Shown here piece by piece: positions 6,156 to 14,287 of a stretch of 64,000 nucleotides of DNA. Positions within the stretch are counted from its first letter, which is position 1. Each line of letters begins with the position of its first letter. The notes below the pieces were generated by a model. It was given only the letters and a program-made list of their open reading frames with translations. It was not told the origin of the DNA and did no database searches. The DNA comes from Fidelibacterota bacterium (GTDB lineage: Bacteria > Fidelibacterota > Marinisomatia > Marinisomatales > UBA1611): positions 1 through 64,000 of the forward strand of contig JADHUI010000003.1 in the NCBI GenBank assembly GCA_016784605.1, read 5' to 3'. Made by a program: the position numbers and the translations under genes.

Positions 6156-7652
6156 TTATTCCTGTAAGTGCATAATGTGTCTGTTTTGGTTCAGGTCTTT
6201 CATTTTTAAACAAATATTCGGGTAACTGATCTTTAAAATACTTTCCATTTGTCTCCGGTTTGATCCATATGATTGGTATAAAAATTGAAACACATCTCTT
6301 TCAAACTGTTGATTGGCTTTTTTCCAACTGATGTTATACACATGGTTTAAAATATAATCCATTAATGGCTGATTCAGTGTATCTCTCATTACTTGATGAA
6401 TAGGCTCCTTTATCCCGGGGATAGTATATCCAGCCTTTTTTAACCGATTCTGGATAGCATAATAGGTAGGATGCTTCATGTCTAAATGTTTTAATAGGTG
6501 TTCTACAAATTGATGCCGATCTCTGTGAGCGATCAATAAATGAAATTGAAACAGAGCTTGTATTTCTTTCCAAGGTTTGTGTAATGCAAAGTCAAAATGA
6601 GTTTGAATGCTTGATCTCTCTTTTAAATCCACCCACGACTTTTCAAGAAATGCATTATAGTATTTCACCACATTCAGTCTTTCCCCTTCTAGGGTAATGC
6701 CTACATCAACCAATTCCATGACCGTTTCATACCCCAACTTATAATAATATAATGCCTTCTCCGTTTGGTTTAAATATTTCTTATAAATTTCACCTAAAAA
6801 ATGATAAAAAAGGGGTGTATGGCTAAAACATCTATTTTCTTTTGCAAGCTTAACAGCCGTTTTGGCTAGCGTAATGGCGCCATAATAATTTCCGGTGACC
6901 TTTTCAATTTGAGCTAAATTTGCCGTAGCTGCAATTTTACCAAAAATGGTTTTATGATCCTGTGTTAATGGCGTTAAAATGCGTATTGCTTTTTTAAACT
7001 CTTTTTGGCGTTTATACATTACACCAAGAGAAATTTGTATTGATAGGTTGGGATAGTGTAATTGATGTTTTTTTGCGATGCGAGTCCCTTTGTCGAAACA
7101 ATGTTTTGCATCCTCAAATGCATTTTCACGTAAATAATAATTACCCAGTTTGAGTTGGGTCATCACATAGTCCGCAAATAATCCTTTTTGTTTTATAGCC
7201 TTTGCAATCCGAATCATGTCAGAAGCTTCAGCGCGTTTCTCCATCAATAACAGTTCAATCATATTTCTTTCTGCAATAAGCTTCGATATTTCACTTTTAG
7301 CAATGTCCAGCGCATAGGATTTAAAACGCATTGCTTGAGTAAAATCGTCAATCGTATAATAAAAATACCCGATTTCATTATAAGCGAAAGATTGGATATC
7401 ATCGTGAATTTCATTGGGGTGATCCCGGATCAGGGATACTAATTTATCCACATCTTTTTTCGCAGTGATTAAATCACCCATTTTTGTATTCGCCAAACAA
7501 TGGCCGGATTGTACGATAACTTGAAAATCTAAGGAGTTGCTTTGTTGGTCCTCTGTATGATCTAAGAGTTGCCTTAAATAAACAAGGTCTTTTAAGGCAG
7601 TTTTGGTAATATATTGGATGAGTTGGTTTTGTTTTCTATTATTTGTCTTCAT
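6156..7652 (-). CDS. TPR protein with C-terminal Fis-type helix-turn-helix, probable transcriptional regulator
   Basis: 498 residues. Most of the protein (about 30-340) is helical hairpins with TPR spacing (AYNEIGYFYYTIDDFTQAMR, LGNYYLRENAFEDAKHCFDK, FYHFLGEIYKKYLNQTEKAL). The last 60 residues read ANQQFERDVFQFLYQSYGSN ... ILKISYPNICLKMKDL. This matches the Fis/NtrC-type (HTH_8) pattern: an 'A..FER' helix, 'GSN', then the recognition helix 'L.IS...L..K.K.L'. No AAA+ domain is present, so it is not a sigma54 activator. The likely role is a TPR sensor that binds DNA through the C-terminus. It starts 15 bases after a lipoprotein gene on the same strand. The HTH assignment is by motif reading. 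Confidence 0.7.
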   Translation of the reverse strand: MKTNNRKQNQLIQYITKTALKDLVYLRQLLDHTEDQQSNSLDFQVIVQSGHCLANTKMGDLITAKKDVDKLVSLIRDHPNEIHDDIQSFAYNEIGYFYYTIDDFTQAMRFKSYALDIAKSEISKLIAERNMIELLLMEKRAEASDMIRIAKAIKQKGLFADYVMTQLKLGNYYLRENAFEDAKHCFDKGTRIAKKHQLHYPNLSIQISLGVMYKRQKEFKKAIRILTPLTQDHKTIFGKIAATANLAQIEKVTGNYYGAITLAKTAVKLAKENRCFSHTPLFYHFLGEIYKKYLNQTEKALYYYKLGYETVMELVDVGITLEGERLNVVKYYNAFLEKSWVDLKERSSIQTHFDFALHKPWKEIQALFQFHLLIAHRDRHQFVEHLLKHLDMKHPTYYAIQNRLKKAGYTIPGIKEPIHQVMRDTLNQPLMDYILNHVYNISWKKANQQFERDVFQFLYQSYGSNRRQMESILKISYPNICLKMKDLNQNRHIMHLQE

Positions 7653-7667
7653 AAGTCCTTGTTGGGT

Positions 7668-8198
7668 TTAATTCTCTACAATTTCAAGTTCAATTTCTTC
7701 ATCAGAAAAAAGATCAACTGTTCCCTGACTGCCTGTTTTGATACTCCATGCTTCAATAGTGCCATTCCCCGCGACAGATTGCCATGTACCATTATAATCT
7801 AAATAGAAACAACCTATGGCATTTTGAAAAGTCACAACGGTGAATTGATCCCATGAAGCTTTCGTATTTGGATATAATGAAATTTGGTATATGTCTGAGA
7901 AGATCTGAGCTGCCCATGAACCGGAAGACAATAATTCGCCTCCTTGGGATAAATAAATATGATTCGGATCGTTCTCATGACCATAGACAGTTCCATAAGG
8001 AGGGCTAGACTCAATCTCTCCATTTGGCGTAACGCCACGAGCACTCATATTTTTATTATGAGATATAAAAGATGGATTCTCTTGAGATACTTTTATCCCA
8101 TTGTAATAGAGAGAAGAATCACCATCAGAATCATATGATTGGCAGCTAAAAATGAATAAAATAGAAAATATAACTACGACTGTTTTTTTGAGTATCAT
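7668..8198 (-). CDS. Lipoprotein of unknown function, first gene of a pair with the TPR regulator
   Basis: 176 residues beginning MILKKTVVVIFSILFIFSC, a lipoprotein signal with lipobox IFSC (Cys19). A clear ribosome site (CTGGAG, 6 bases before the ATG) supports the start. The mature part holds Asn/Ser/Gly-rich extracellular-type sequence and beta strands (DQFTVVTFQNAIGCFYLDYN, TWQSVAGNGTIEAWSIKTGS) and ends acidic. I do not recognise a family. The stop is 15 bases before the TPR-HTH gene, so the two are probably one transcript. A sensor lipoprotein with its cytoplasmic regulator is possible but speculative. Confidence 0.7.
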   Translation of the reverse strand: MILKKTVVVIFSILFIFSCQSYDSDGDSSLYYNGIKVSQENPSFISHNKNMSARGVTPNGEIESSPPYGTVYGHENDPNHIYLSQGGELLSSGSWAAQIFSDIYQISLYPNTKASWDQFTVVTFQNAIGCFYLDYNGTWQSVAGNGTIEAWSIKTGSQGTVDLFSDEEIELEIVEN

Positions 8199-8782
8199 GG
8201 GTATCTCCAGTTTTTAATAGTTGTTTGCGTTAAAATGTAGTCAAAATATAATAAAATATTGGAAATAATGACAATAAGTATATAATATTATTATTAGTTA
8301 ATATTAAAGAATAATAAAAGGTTTAATTAGTATGGTTCACATAATTTCATTTATGGGTTATTTTGCAATGTTCCATCGTCCATAATGATTATTCCCTTCC
8401 GGTAAAATTGGTATCAAACACAAATATTTTCAGAGCGAAAAACCAAAATTGATGATTCTTGGGAAGAGTAATCCTAGCGAAGAATCTTTGTGGATAAACC
8501 TAAAAATCTTGCTAAAAGGGGTTTAGTTCTTACAGTTAACTAAAAAGATTCTTCACTCGTTTCTCTTGTTCTGAATGACATCGCAGGGTCTTTACTATAT
8601 AAAAAATCACCGTCATTCAGTGCCGCTTTCGGCGTGGAATCTTCTATGGTTAAAGCCTATAAACTATTGTTTATACTCAACAAATTCCAGTTTTCAAAGC
8701 AGACTCTTCACTTCGATCTAAATGCCATGCACGGTCTAAATTATAAAAAACTACAAAGTCTTTCACAGCAGAAACCACTAGA
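8199..8782. other. Gene-free stretch with inverted repeats
   Basis: 584 bases without a convincing reading frame on either strand. The upper part (8199-8400) is AT-rich and should hold the promoter of the lipoprotein gene at 8198; I cannot place it with confidence. The lower part (8454-8740) holds repeat units listed separately. Confidence 0.6.
8454..8643. repeat. Nested imperfect palindromes with GATTCTT/AAGAATC boxes
   Basis: Two inverted-repeat units lie in tandem. The first is GATTCTT (8454-8460) / AAGAATC (8480-8486). The second is AAGATTC (8545-8551) with GAATGAC (8573-8579), mirrored by GTCATTC (8612-8618) and GAATCTT (8637-8643). A further partial unit (GACTCTTCACTTCGATC) lies near 8703. 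The 'gattcttcact ... gaatgac' wording is typical of short dispersed intergenic repeats found in many copies in some genomes; here only copies in this gap can be seen. Confidence 0.55.
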
Positions 8783-9433
8783 TTATTGAAGTAATTGCTT
8801 TAAAACGGTTCCAATACCATTTATTTCAAATTGGACTGCAATAACCATTAGAATGAGTCCCATGATTCTTTGAATAATGCGCATACCTGTATAACCCATC
8901 CCTTTTATAATTAAATCACCATTTCTCAATATAAGATAAACAGTAGATAAGACTAAAATGATGGAAAATATCAATGTGCCATAACTATAAAATTCAGGCG
9001 TTTGACTGGATAATAACATGGATGCGGTTATGGCGCCCGGCCCGGCAATAAGTGGAATGCCAATCGGGCTTATGGCAATATCATCATGATCTTCTGATTC
9101 ATCTTGTTCCGTTTGAGTTGTTCTGGATCGGCCTACTTTTGCTTCTAACATTCGGAGTCCACTCCGAAAAAAGATAATTCCACCCATAATTTGAAATGCT
9201 TCAATGGTAATGCCAAAAAAGTTAAAAATGAGTGATCCTAATACAGCAAAAACAATAAGTGTCATTCCGGCGGTTAAAGATCCTTTCCAAGCAATGGCTT
9301 TTTTTTGTTCCGGAGAAAACCGTTCCGTCATAATCAATAATATTGGAGAAATTCCCAATGGATTGATTAAGGTGAAAAGAGTGGTAATACAGAGTAAGAA
9401 AAATTCTAATTCAGAATGAACAAAATCAATCAT
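8783..9433 (-). CDS. MarC-family (UPF0056) integral membrane protein
   Basis: 216 residues, the usual family length, with about six hydrophobic helices (about 8-30, 45-65, 70-90, 120-140, 145-165, 190-210). Family features include LFTLINPLGISPILLIMT near the N-terminus, FGITIEAFQIMGGIIFFRSG in the middle, and ISPIGIPLIAGPGAITASML. The last repeats the Asn/Pro-Gly motif and reflects an internal duplication. The family is of uncertain function; its link to multiple antibiotic resistance was withdrawn, and transport is presumed. The ATG begins 1 base after the argS stop, so it is in the argS transcript. Confidence 0.9.
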   Translation of the reverse strand: MIDFVHSELEFFLLCITTLFTLINPLGISPILLIMTERFSPEQKKAIAWKGSLTAGMTLIVFAVLGSLIFNFFGITIEAFQIMGGIIFFRSGLRMLEAKVGRSRTTQTEQDESEDHDDIAISPIGIPLIAGPGAITASMLLSSQTPEFYSYGTLIFSIILVLSTVYLILRNGDLIIKGMGYTGMRIIQRIMGLILMVIAVQFEINGIGTVLKQLLQ

Positions 9434-9434
9434 A

Positions 9435-11069
9435 TTACATTCGGTCCGGAGTTGAAATTCCTAATATATGTAATCCGTTTGATAAAACTAATTTTGCACA
9501 TGTAATCAGGGCAAGGCGAGATTGTGTTAAGGCAGAATCATCTGTAATGACTTTACATTTTCCATAAAATTTATGAAAATGGGCTGCCAATTCTTGAAGA
9601 TAAGTAGCAAGCATTTGGGGCTCTAATGATTCATATAATTGTTCACTCAATTCCGGGAAACGCATTAAATGTTTAATAAGAGTGAATTCTTCCTTTTCAG
9701 AAATAAGTGTTGGATCAAACTCTTGAGAAAATGAATGGCCAAGGGATTCACCATGTTTTATAATATTGGCAATTCGTGCATGGGCATATTGCAAATAAAA
9801 TACAGGATTTTTATCTGATTGATCAGCAGCCAAATCTAGATCAAAATCCAAATGGCTAGACATATTTCGCATAATAAAGAAATATCGTACCACATCTTTC
9901 CCTACTTCTTTGACCAAATCTTCTAATGTAACAAAATTCGCTTTACGGGTAGACATTTTTACTTTTTCACCATCACGTAATAAAGTCACAAATTGATGTA
10001 TCAAAACACGAATATGATCCACCGGAACATCCAAGGCATCTAGGGCGGCTAATACATCTGGATAAGTATCCGCATGATCTGCGCCAAAAATATCAATTAT
10101 TTCATCAAAATTACGCTCAACTTTATTTCGATGATAGGCTGTATCAGGAAGGCGATAAGTTGGTTCTCCAGAACTTTTGATATAAACACGATCTTGGTCT
10201 TTTCCTAAAGCGGATGTTTTTAACCATGTTGCTCCATCAGATTCATAAATCAATTCCTTCGCTTTTAGGTCCGATAATAATTGATCAATAGCCCCATTAT
10301 CATAAAAAGATTTTTCATTTGAAAATTGATCATGAATAATGCCTAATTCGGACAAAGTATTTTTTATATCAGAAAAAATAACAATTTCAACTGTTTCTCT
10401 GAATCGTTTATCGCCTGAGTTTAAACCTTTCCCATAATTTTTTATAATGGATTGGGCAATATCAATTATATAATCCCCCTGATATCCGTCTTCAGGAAAT
10501 TCGAATTCTTTTCCTAATGCTTCAAAATAGCGCGCTTCAACTGATTGGCCGAGAATACGCATTTGACGACCTGCATCATTATAATAATATTCACGCGTAA
10601 CATTGAAACTATTCCATTCTAAAATACTAGCAACAGAATCACCTAAGACAGCTTGGCGCCCATGGCCGACTGTTAATGGACCCGTTGGATTTGCACTAAC
10701 AAATTCTACATTCGCTGTTTTTCCTTTACCAATGGATGATCGGCCAAAATCTTCTCCAGCATTTAAAATGTTTTGAATATTAGATTGGTAGAAAGAAGGA
10801 GATAGGGTGAAATTGATAAACCCGGGAGGCGTTACGGATATGGAGTCGATATGCTTTGATAATTGTTGATTTAAAATGCCTGAAATTTCTTCGGCAATTT
10901 GAATGGGTGCTCTTTTTAAATCTTTGGTTAATATTAGGGCCACGTTAGTGGACAAATCTCCAAAATCAGGATTCTTGGAAGGGCTAATTGTAAAAGGTTT
11001 ATCCGGGAAAGAGAGTGTTTTTAATGCGTCCCGGACACCATCATTCAGTTGTTGTTTTAGGTGTTTCAT
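9435..11069 (-). CDS. argS: Arginyl-tRNA synthetase
   Basis: Class I aminoacyl-tRNA synthetase charging tRNA-Arg. From the Met at 11069 it has 544 residues, close to the normal 550. A Met 8 codons earlier (11093) is possible, but the shorter start matches the usual N-terminus. Seen in order: the N-terminal additional domain, then the signature SANPTGPLTVGHGRQAVLGD. In this signature the usual HxGH reads TVGH, so the first His is Thr. Next come REYYYNDAGRQM, the KMSKS-equivalent KMSTRKANFVTLEDL, and the DALR anticodon-binding domain (NPVFYLQYAHARIANI). It overlaps the end of rsfS by 29 bases. Confidence 0.95.
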   Translation of the reverse strand: MKHLKQQLNDGVRDALKTLSFPDKPFTISPSKNPDFGDLSTNVALILTKDLKRAPIQIAEEISGILNQQLSKHIDSISVTPPGFINFTLSPSFYQSNIQNILNAGEDFGRSSIGKGKTANVEFVSANPTGPLTVGHGRQAVLGDSVASILEWNSFNVTREYYYNDAGRQMRILGQSVEARYFEALGKEFEFPEDGYQGDYIIDIAQSIIKNYGKGLNSGDKRFRETVEIVIFSDIKNTLSELGIIHDQFSNEKSFYDNGAIDQLLSDLKAKELIYESDGATWLKTSALGKDQDRVYIKSSGEPTYRLPDTAYHRNKVERNFDEIIDIFGADHADTYPDVLAALDALDVPVDHIRVLIHQFVTLLRDGEKVKMSTRKANFVTLEDLVKEVGKDVVRYFFIMRNMSSHLDFDLDLAADQSDKNPVFYLQYAHARIANIIKHGESLGHSFSQEFDPTLISEKEEFTLIKHLMRFPELSEQLYESLEPQMLATYLQELAAHFHKFYGKCKVITDDSALTQSRLALITCAKLVLSNGLHILGISTPDRM

Positions 11070-11424
11070 CTTCAAAAGGAATTGTGGGCGCATCAGCCCA
11101 GAGTTTTTCTAATCCGTAATAGCATCTTTCTTCTGTCTTAAAAACATGAACTACGACATCAATATAATCCAAAAGGACCCAAGCAGAATTTTCATATCCT
11201 TCTAAATGCCAAGGTTTATGAGGTGTCCCTCTTCGAATGCTATCAACAATTGCTTTAATTTGGGGTTCTGTGTCTGCCGAACAAATCAGAAAAAAGTCTG
11301 TAATACCCGTTAAGCCTCGAACATCGATCCCTACAACAGTTTCAGCTTTTTTAGTCAAAGCTAATTCAGCAATTTGAGTAAGCAATTCCGGAATAGAATT
11401 GGGCGAATCTGTAGAGTTGGACAA
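11041..11424 (-). CDS. rsfS: Ribosome silencing factor RsfS/Iojap
   Basis: 127 residues, a typical length. The family core is clear: KAETVVGIDVRGLTGITDFF, then CSADTEPQIKAIVDSI, then HLEGYENSAWVLLDYIDVVV and HVFKTEERCYYGLEKLW. RsfS binds ribosomal protein uL14 and blocks subunit joining during starvation. The start is TTG (11424), 4 bases after the stop of the LytR_C gene; there is no ATG early enough and no clear Shine-Dalgarno, so translation is probably coupled to the upstream gene. Confidence 0.95.
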   Translation of the reverse strand: MSNSTDSPNSIPELLTQIAELALTKKAETVVGIDVRGLTGITDFFLICSADTEPQIKAIVDSIRRGTPHKPWHLEGYENSAWVLLDYIDVVVHVFKTEERCYYGLEKLWADAPTIPFEDETPKTTTE

Positions 11425-11428
11425 AGGG

Positions 11429-11992
11429 TTAATTAGAAATTAAAAAATCTGTAATTGATGAAAATGTTTTAATATCTTTTCCTAGAATAATAGTTACGTC
11501 CACTCCAGTTGATTCGTCTGGTTCAATGTGAATTCTACCGGAATCTTTATAATTAATTCCGAATGCATCAGCAACCTTTTTAAGACTTTTCAAATTTTCA
11601 TTTCTTTGAATAATGAGAGTGTTGGGATAATTATGATGATCTGCATTATCTGCTTTTAACACATCTACATTATGACGTCTGAGATAAATAGCCAACTTAT
11701 TCGCAATTCCTTTTTCGCCCATTCCGTTAAGAATTTCAACTTTTATATCTTCAATGGGGCTTTCTTGATAAACATCCACCGCAAGCATGGGCCGTTCTGG
11801 CATTTTTGGAAATTCTACCTCAATTGGGATTCCTTTTTTTGACACATTTTGTGTAAAGGAAAAGATGAAAGCGACGAGTAAAATTCCGACGACTCCAATA
11901 GCAGAGTTTAGGATTGTCCCTTGTGGGTTAGATCGTTTTTTAGACTTTTTCCCGCTACTGAAAAAAGGTCTCTTTTTCTTTCTTTTGGCCAC
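11429..11992 (-). CDS. LytR_C-domain protein, membrane anchored
   Basis: 187 residues. The N-terminus is very basic (MAKRKKKRPFFSSGKKSKKR), then comes one membrane helix (about 28-47, SAIGVVGILLVAFIFSF). The rest is a single LytR/CpsA/Psr C-terminal domain: IKVEILNGMGEKGIANKLAI, LRRHNVDVLKADNADHHNYP, and a final VDVTIILGKDI. In many bacteria this domain stands alone next to rsfS, as here. Its function is unknown; an envelope role is inferred from the topology (short cytoplasmic tail, domain outside). It lies 3 bases after the next gene upstream. Confidence 0.85.
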   Translation of the reverse strand: MAKRKKKRPFFSSGKKSKKRSNPQGTILNSAIGVVGILLVAFIFSFTQNVSKKGIPIEVEFPKMPERPMLAVDVYQESPIEDIKVEILNGMGEKGIANKLAIYLRRHNVDVLKADNADHHNYPNTLIIQRNENLKSLKKVADAFGINYKDSGRIHIEPDESTGVDVTIILGKDIKTFSSITDFLISN

Positions 11993-11995
11993 GTC

Positions 11996-12463
11996 TTAAC
12001 GAAGCCTTGGGGTGAAGATGGATTGGTTCATAGGTCTTTGGTATGTTGGGTAATTCTGAAAATTGATTGAAAAATGCGAATGATCAGAAAGTTTATAATC
12101 CAAGCTTGCTCCAAACCCAATTTGGGTATTGTCTAAACTTGAATTCATTTGGTTTAATTGTGGAAGGGTAGATTGCATCAATGAAATATTGGCTGTCAAT
12201 TTTAAATTATCTTTAGCCCAATAAGAAATCTGATTCGTGTATGCAGCCATGCTCATATTTTGCCCGCCGACATTAAGCATTGAAACTGAAAAACCATGAT
12301 TCATATCAAAACGATTAGAATTTAAAAACCCGATGGATGACTGGTCCATCTCGCCATTCAAATTTGTTGGCAATGTTTGAGATGGGATTTGAGAAATAAA
12401 CTGACTAAATGCAAGCGATCCCAAAAGGGTCGAAATCCCGATGATATGTTTTATGCGCTGCAT
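11996..12463 (-). CDS. Exported protein, probable short outer-membrane-associated protein
   Basis: 155 residues with a cleavable signal peptide (MQRIKHIIGISTLLGSLAFS). The mature part is rich in Ser, Asn, Gln and Met. Alternating strands such as FDMNHGFSVSMLNVGGQNMS, LKLTANISLMQS and IGFGASLDYKLSDHSHFSIN look like a few outer-membrane beta strands. It is too short for a full barrel of usual size, so it may be part of an oligomer or a periplasmic beta protein. No family name is offered. It overlaps the upstream nucleotidyltransferase stop by one base. Confidence 0.7.
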   Translation of the reverse strand: MQRIKHIIGISTLLGSLAFSQFISQIPSQTLPTNLNGEMDQSSIGFLNSNRFDMNHGFSVSMLNVGGQNMSMAAYTNQISYWAKDNLKLTANISLMQSTLPQLNQMNSSLDNTQIGFGASLDYKLSDHSHFSINFQNYPTYQRPMNQSIFTPRLR

Positions 12464-13209
12464 TATTTTTTCCGCTGTTTAAATATTCTGTTTATTTCTT
12501 TTAATTGTTCAACTGTGTTGACACCCATAATTTCGGTTGAATCTGTCATCAATTGCAATGCAACAATTTCACCAAATGTAATAAAGTGTGGCAATACATC
12601 TGGCAAGTAATATTCATTTTGAGTATTATTATTTTTAATCATCTTCAGAGTTTTAAATAATAATTGAGCATCAAATAAATAGATCCCTGCATTGATTTCA
12701 TTCACATTTAATTCATCACGTGTGCAATCTTTATGCTCCACAATTTTCGAAAAGTGGTCAGAATCGTTCCGAATGATTCTCCCGTAACCTTTTGGGTTTT
12801 GCATTTTTGCCGTTAATAGGGCAGCACCTGCATTTTCTTTAGCATACATATCTAATAAAGATCGGATGGATGATTCACGCATTAATGGAACATCCCCAGA
12901 CAAAACTAAAATGGTCCCATCCAATGATCCTAAAAGGGATTCAGCTTGCATGACCGCATGCCCTGTTCCAAGTTGTTCGGATTGCACGACACATTTAAGG
13001 CGAAAATCTTGAATCGAATCTTTTACACGCTCTTTTTGGTAGCCGATAATTGGAATAATTATTTCAGACCCAATAGATTTAGCTAATTGAATTACATGAT
13101 GTAACATGGGTTCTCCATCAACCGAATGTAGCACTTTAGGCAAATCGGACTCCATACGTGTCCCTTTTCCCGCAGCTAAAATGAGTGTATATAATGGTTT
13201 TTTATTCAA
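12463..13209 (-). CDS. GlmU-type sugar nucleotidyltransferase, pyrophosphorylase domain only
   Basis: About 248 residues of the GlmU N-terminal fold. Seen: the nucleotide loop LILAAGKGTRMESDLPKVLH, QSEQLGTGHAVMQAE, LVLSGDVPL (metal/nucleotide Asp), GYGRIIR and NEINAGIYLFD. These are the residues that make UDP-GlcNAc from GlcNAc-1-P and UTP. The left-handed beta-helix acetyltransferase half is absent, so the acetyl step would need another protein. There is no ATG near the start. GTG at 13239 or 13218 and TTG at 13209 are open; I chose TTG because AAGGAG lies 11 bases before it and the protein then begins as usual. It overlaps mnmA by 8 bases. Confidence 0.85.
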   Translation of the reverse strand: MNKKPLYTLILAAGKGTRMESDLPKVLHSVDGEPMLHHVIQLAKSIGSEIIIPIIGYQKERVKDSIQDFRLKCVVQSEQLGTGHAVMQAESLLGSLDGTILVLSGDVPLMRESSIRSLLDMYAKENAGAALLTAKMQNPKGYGRIIRNDSDHFSKIVEHKDCTRDELNVNEINAGIYLFDAQLLFKTLKMIKNNNTQNEYYLPDVLPHFITFGEIVALQLMTDSTEIMGVNTVEQLKEINRIFKQRKK

Positions 13210-14287
13210 AAGTTTCACGGCTCCTTGTATCAATAACACCTCCGCCCAAACATTGAGTCTTATTATAGAAAACTATCGACTGTCCGGGTGCAATGGCAAA
13301 TTGGGGTTGATTAAATGTCACTTGTACTCTATCCATTGAAAGATGTTCCACTTGGCATGAAGCATCGGGTGAACGATAACGGATTTTGGCACTCCAATTA
13401 TTTAGACTTTCAGGTGTTTTACCGGAAACCCAATGTAATTGAGAAGCGGTCAAAGATGTATGAAATAAATCTGGATGATTTTTTCCTTGTACAACAATAA
13501 GTTCATTTGTGTCCATGGATTTATCTGACACATACCATGGAGCATTTTTTTCGCCATGTCCACCCCCAATACCTAATCCTTGCCTTTGGCCTAAAGTATA
13601 ATACATGAGTCCATCATGTTTTCCAATAATAGTGCCGTCTACCTTTACAATGGATCCTGGATTCGCAGGGAGATAAGTGCTAAGAAATGATTTAAAATCA
13701 CGCTCACCAATAAAACAAATGCCTGTACTATCTTTTTTATTATAAACAGGAAGTTTTTGGTCTTTAGCAATATGTCTTATTTGATTTTTTGTTAAAGAAG
13801 CTAACGGAAACAAACTTTTTGAAAGAGCATTTTGTCCAAGTGTATATAAAAAATAACTTTGATCTTTATTCTCGTCATCACCTTTATGTAATTCGAATCC
13901 ATGAGATGATTGTACAATTTTCGCATAATGCCCAGTGGCAATTTGATCAGCACCCAAGTCTAAACAATAATCAAGAAATGCTTTGAATTTGATTTCTTTA
14001 TTGCACAAAATATCAGGATTGGGTGTTCGGCCAATGGAATATTCGTCTAAAAAAGTTTTAAATACATTATCCCAATAATCCTTTGCAAAATTAACTGAAT
14101 GAAGGGGAATCCCAATTGTTTCAGCCACCATTAATGCATCTTTGAAATCTTCTTCAGCTGGACAGTCATCATCTTCATTCCAATTTTTCATGAAAATACC
14201 TTCAACATCATATCCATCTTTTTTTAGAAGATAAGCTGCTACAGCACTATCCACGCCGCCACTCATACCAACAATTATTTTTTTCAT
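13202..14287 (-). CDS. mnmA: tRNA-specific 2-thiouridylase MnmA
   Basis: 361 residues. It uses ATP and a protein-bound persulfide to make 2-thiouridine at position 34 of tRNAs for Lys, Glu and Gln. Seen: the P-loop MSGGVDSAVAAYLL, NPDILCNKEIKF with the first catalytic Cys (about 101), TGHYAKI, FLYTLGQ, and STGICFIGER with the second catalytic Cys (about 190). The beta-barrel C-terminal domain follows (YYTLGQRQGLGIGG). The ATG overlaps the stop of the cysteine desulfurase gene (ATGA), a natural partnership because the desulfurase supplies the sulfur. Confidence 0.97.
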   Translation of the reverse strand: MKKIIVGMSGGVDSAVAAYLLKKDGYDVEGIFMKNWNEDDDCPAEEDFKDALMVAETIGIPLHSVNFAKDYWDNVFKTFLDEYSIGRTPNPDILCNKEIKFKAFLDYCLDLGADQIATGHYAKIVQSSHGFELHKGDDENKDQSYFLYTLGQNALSKSLFPLASLTKNQIRHIAKDQKLPVYNKKDSTGICFIGERDFKSFLSTYLPANPGSIVKVDGTIIGKHDGLMYYTLGQRQGLGIGGGHGEKNAPWYVSDKSMDTNELIVVQGKNHPDLFHTSLTASQLHWVSGKTPESLNNWSAKIRYRSPDASCQVEHLSMDRVQVTFNQPQFAIAPGQSIVFYNKTQCLGGGVIDTRSRETFE

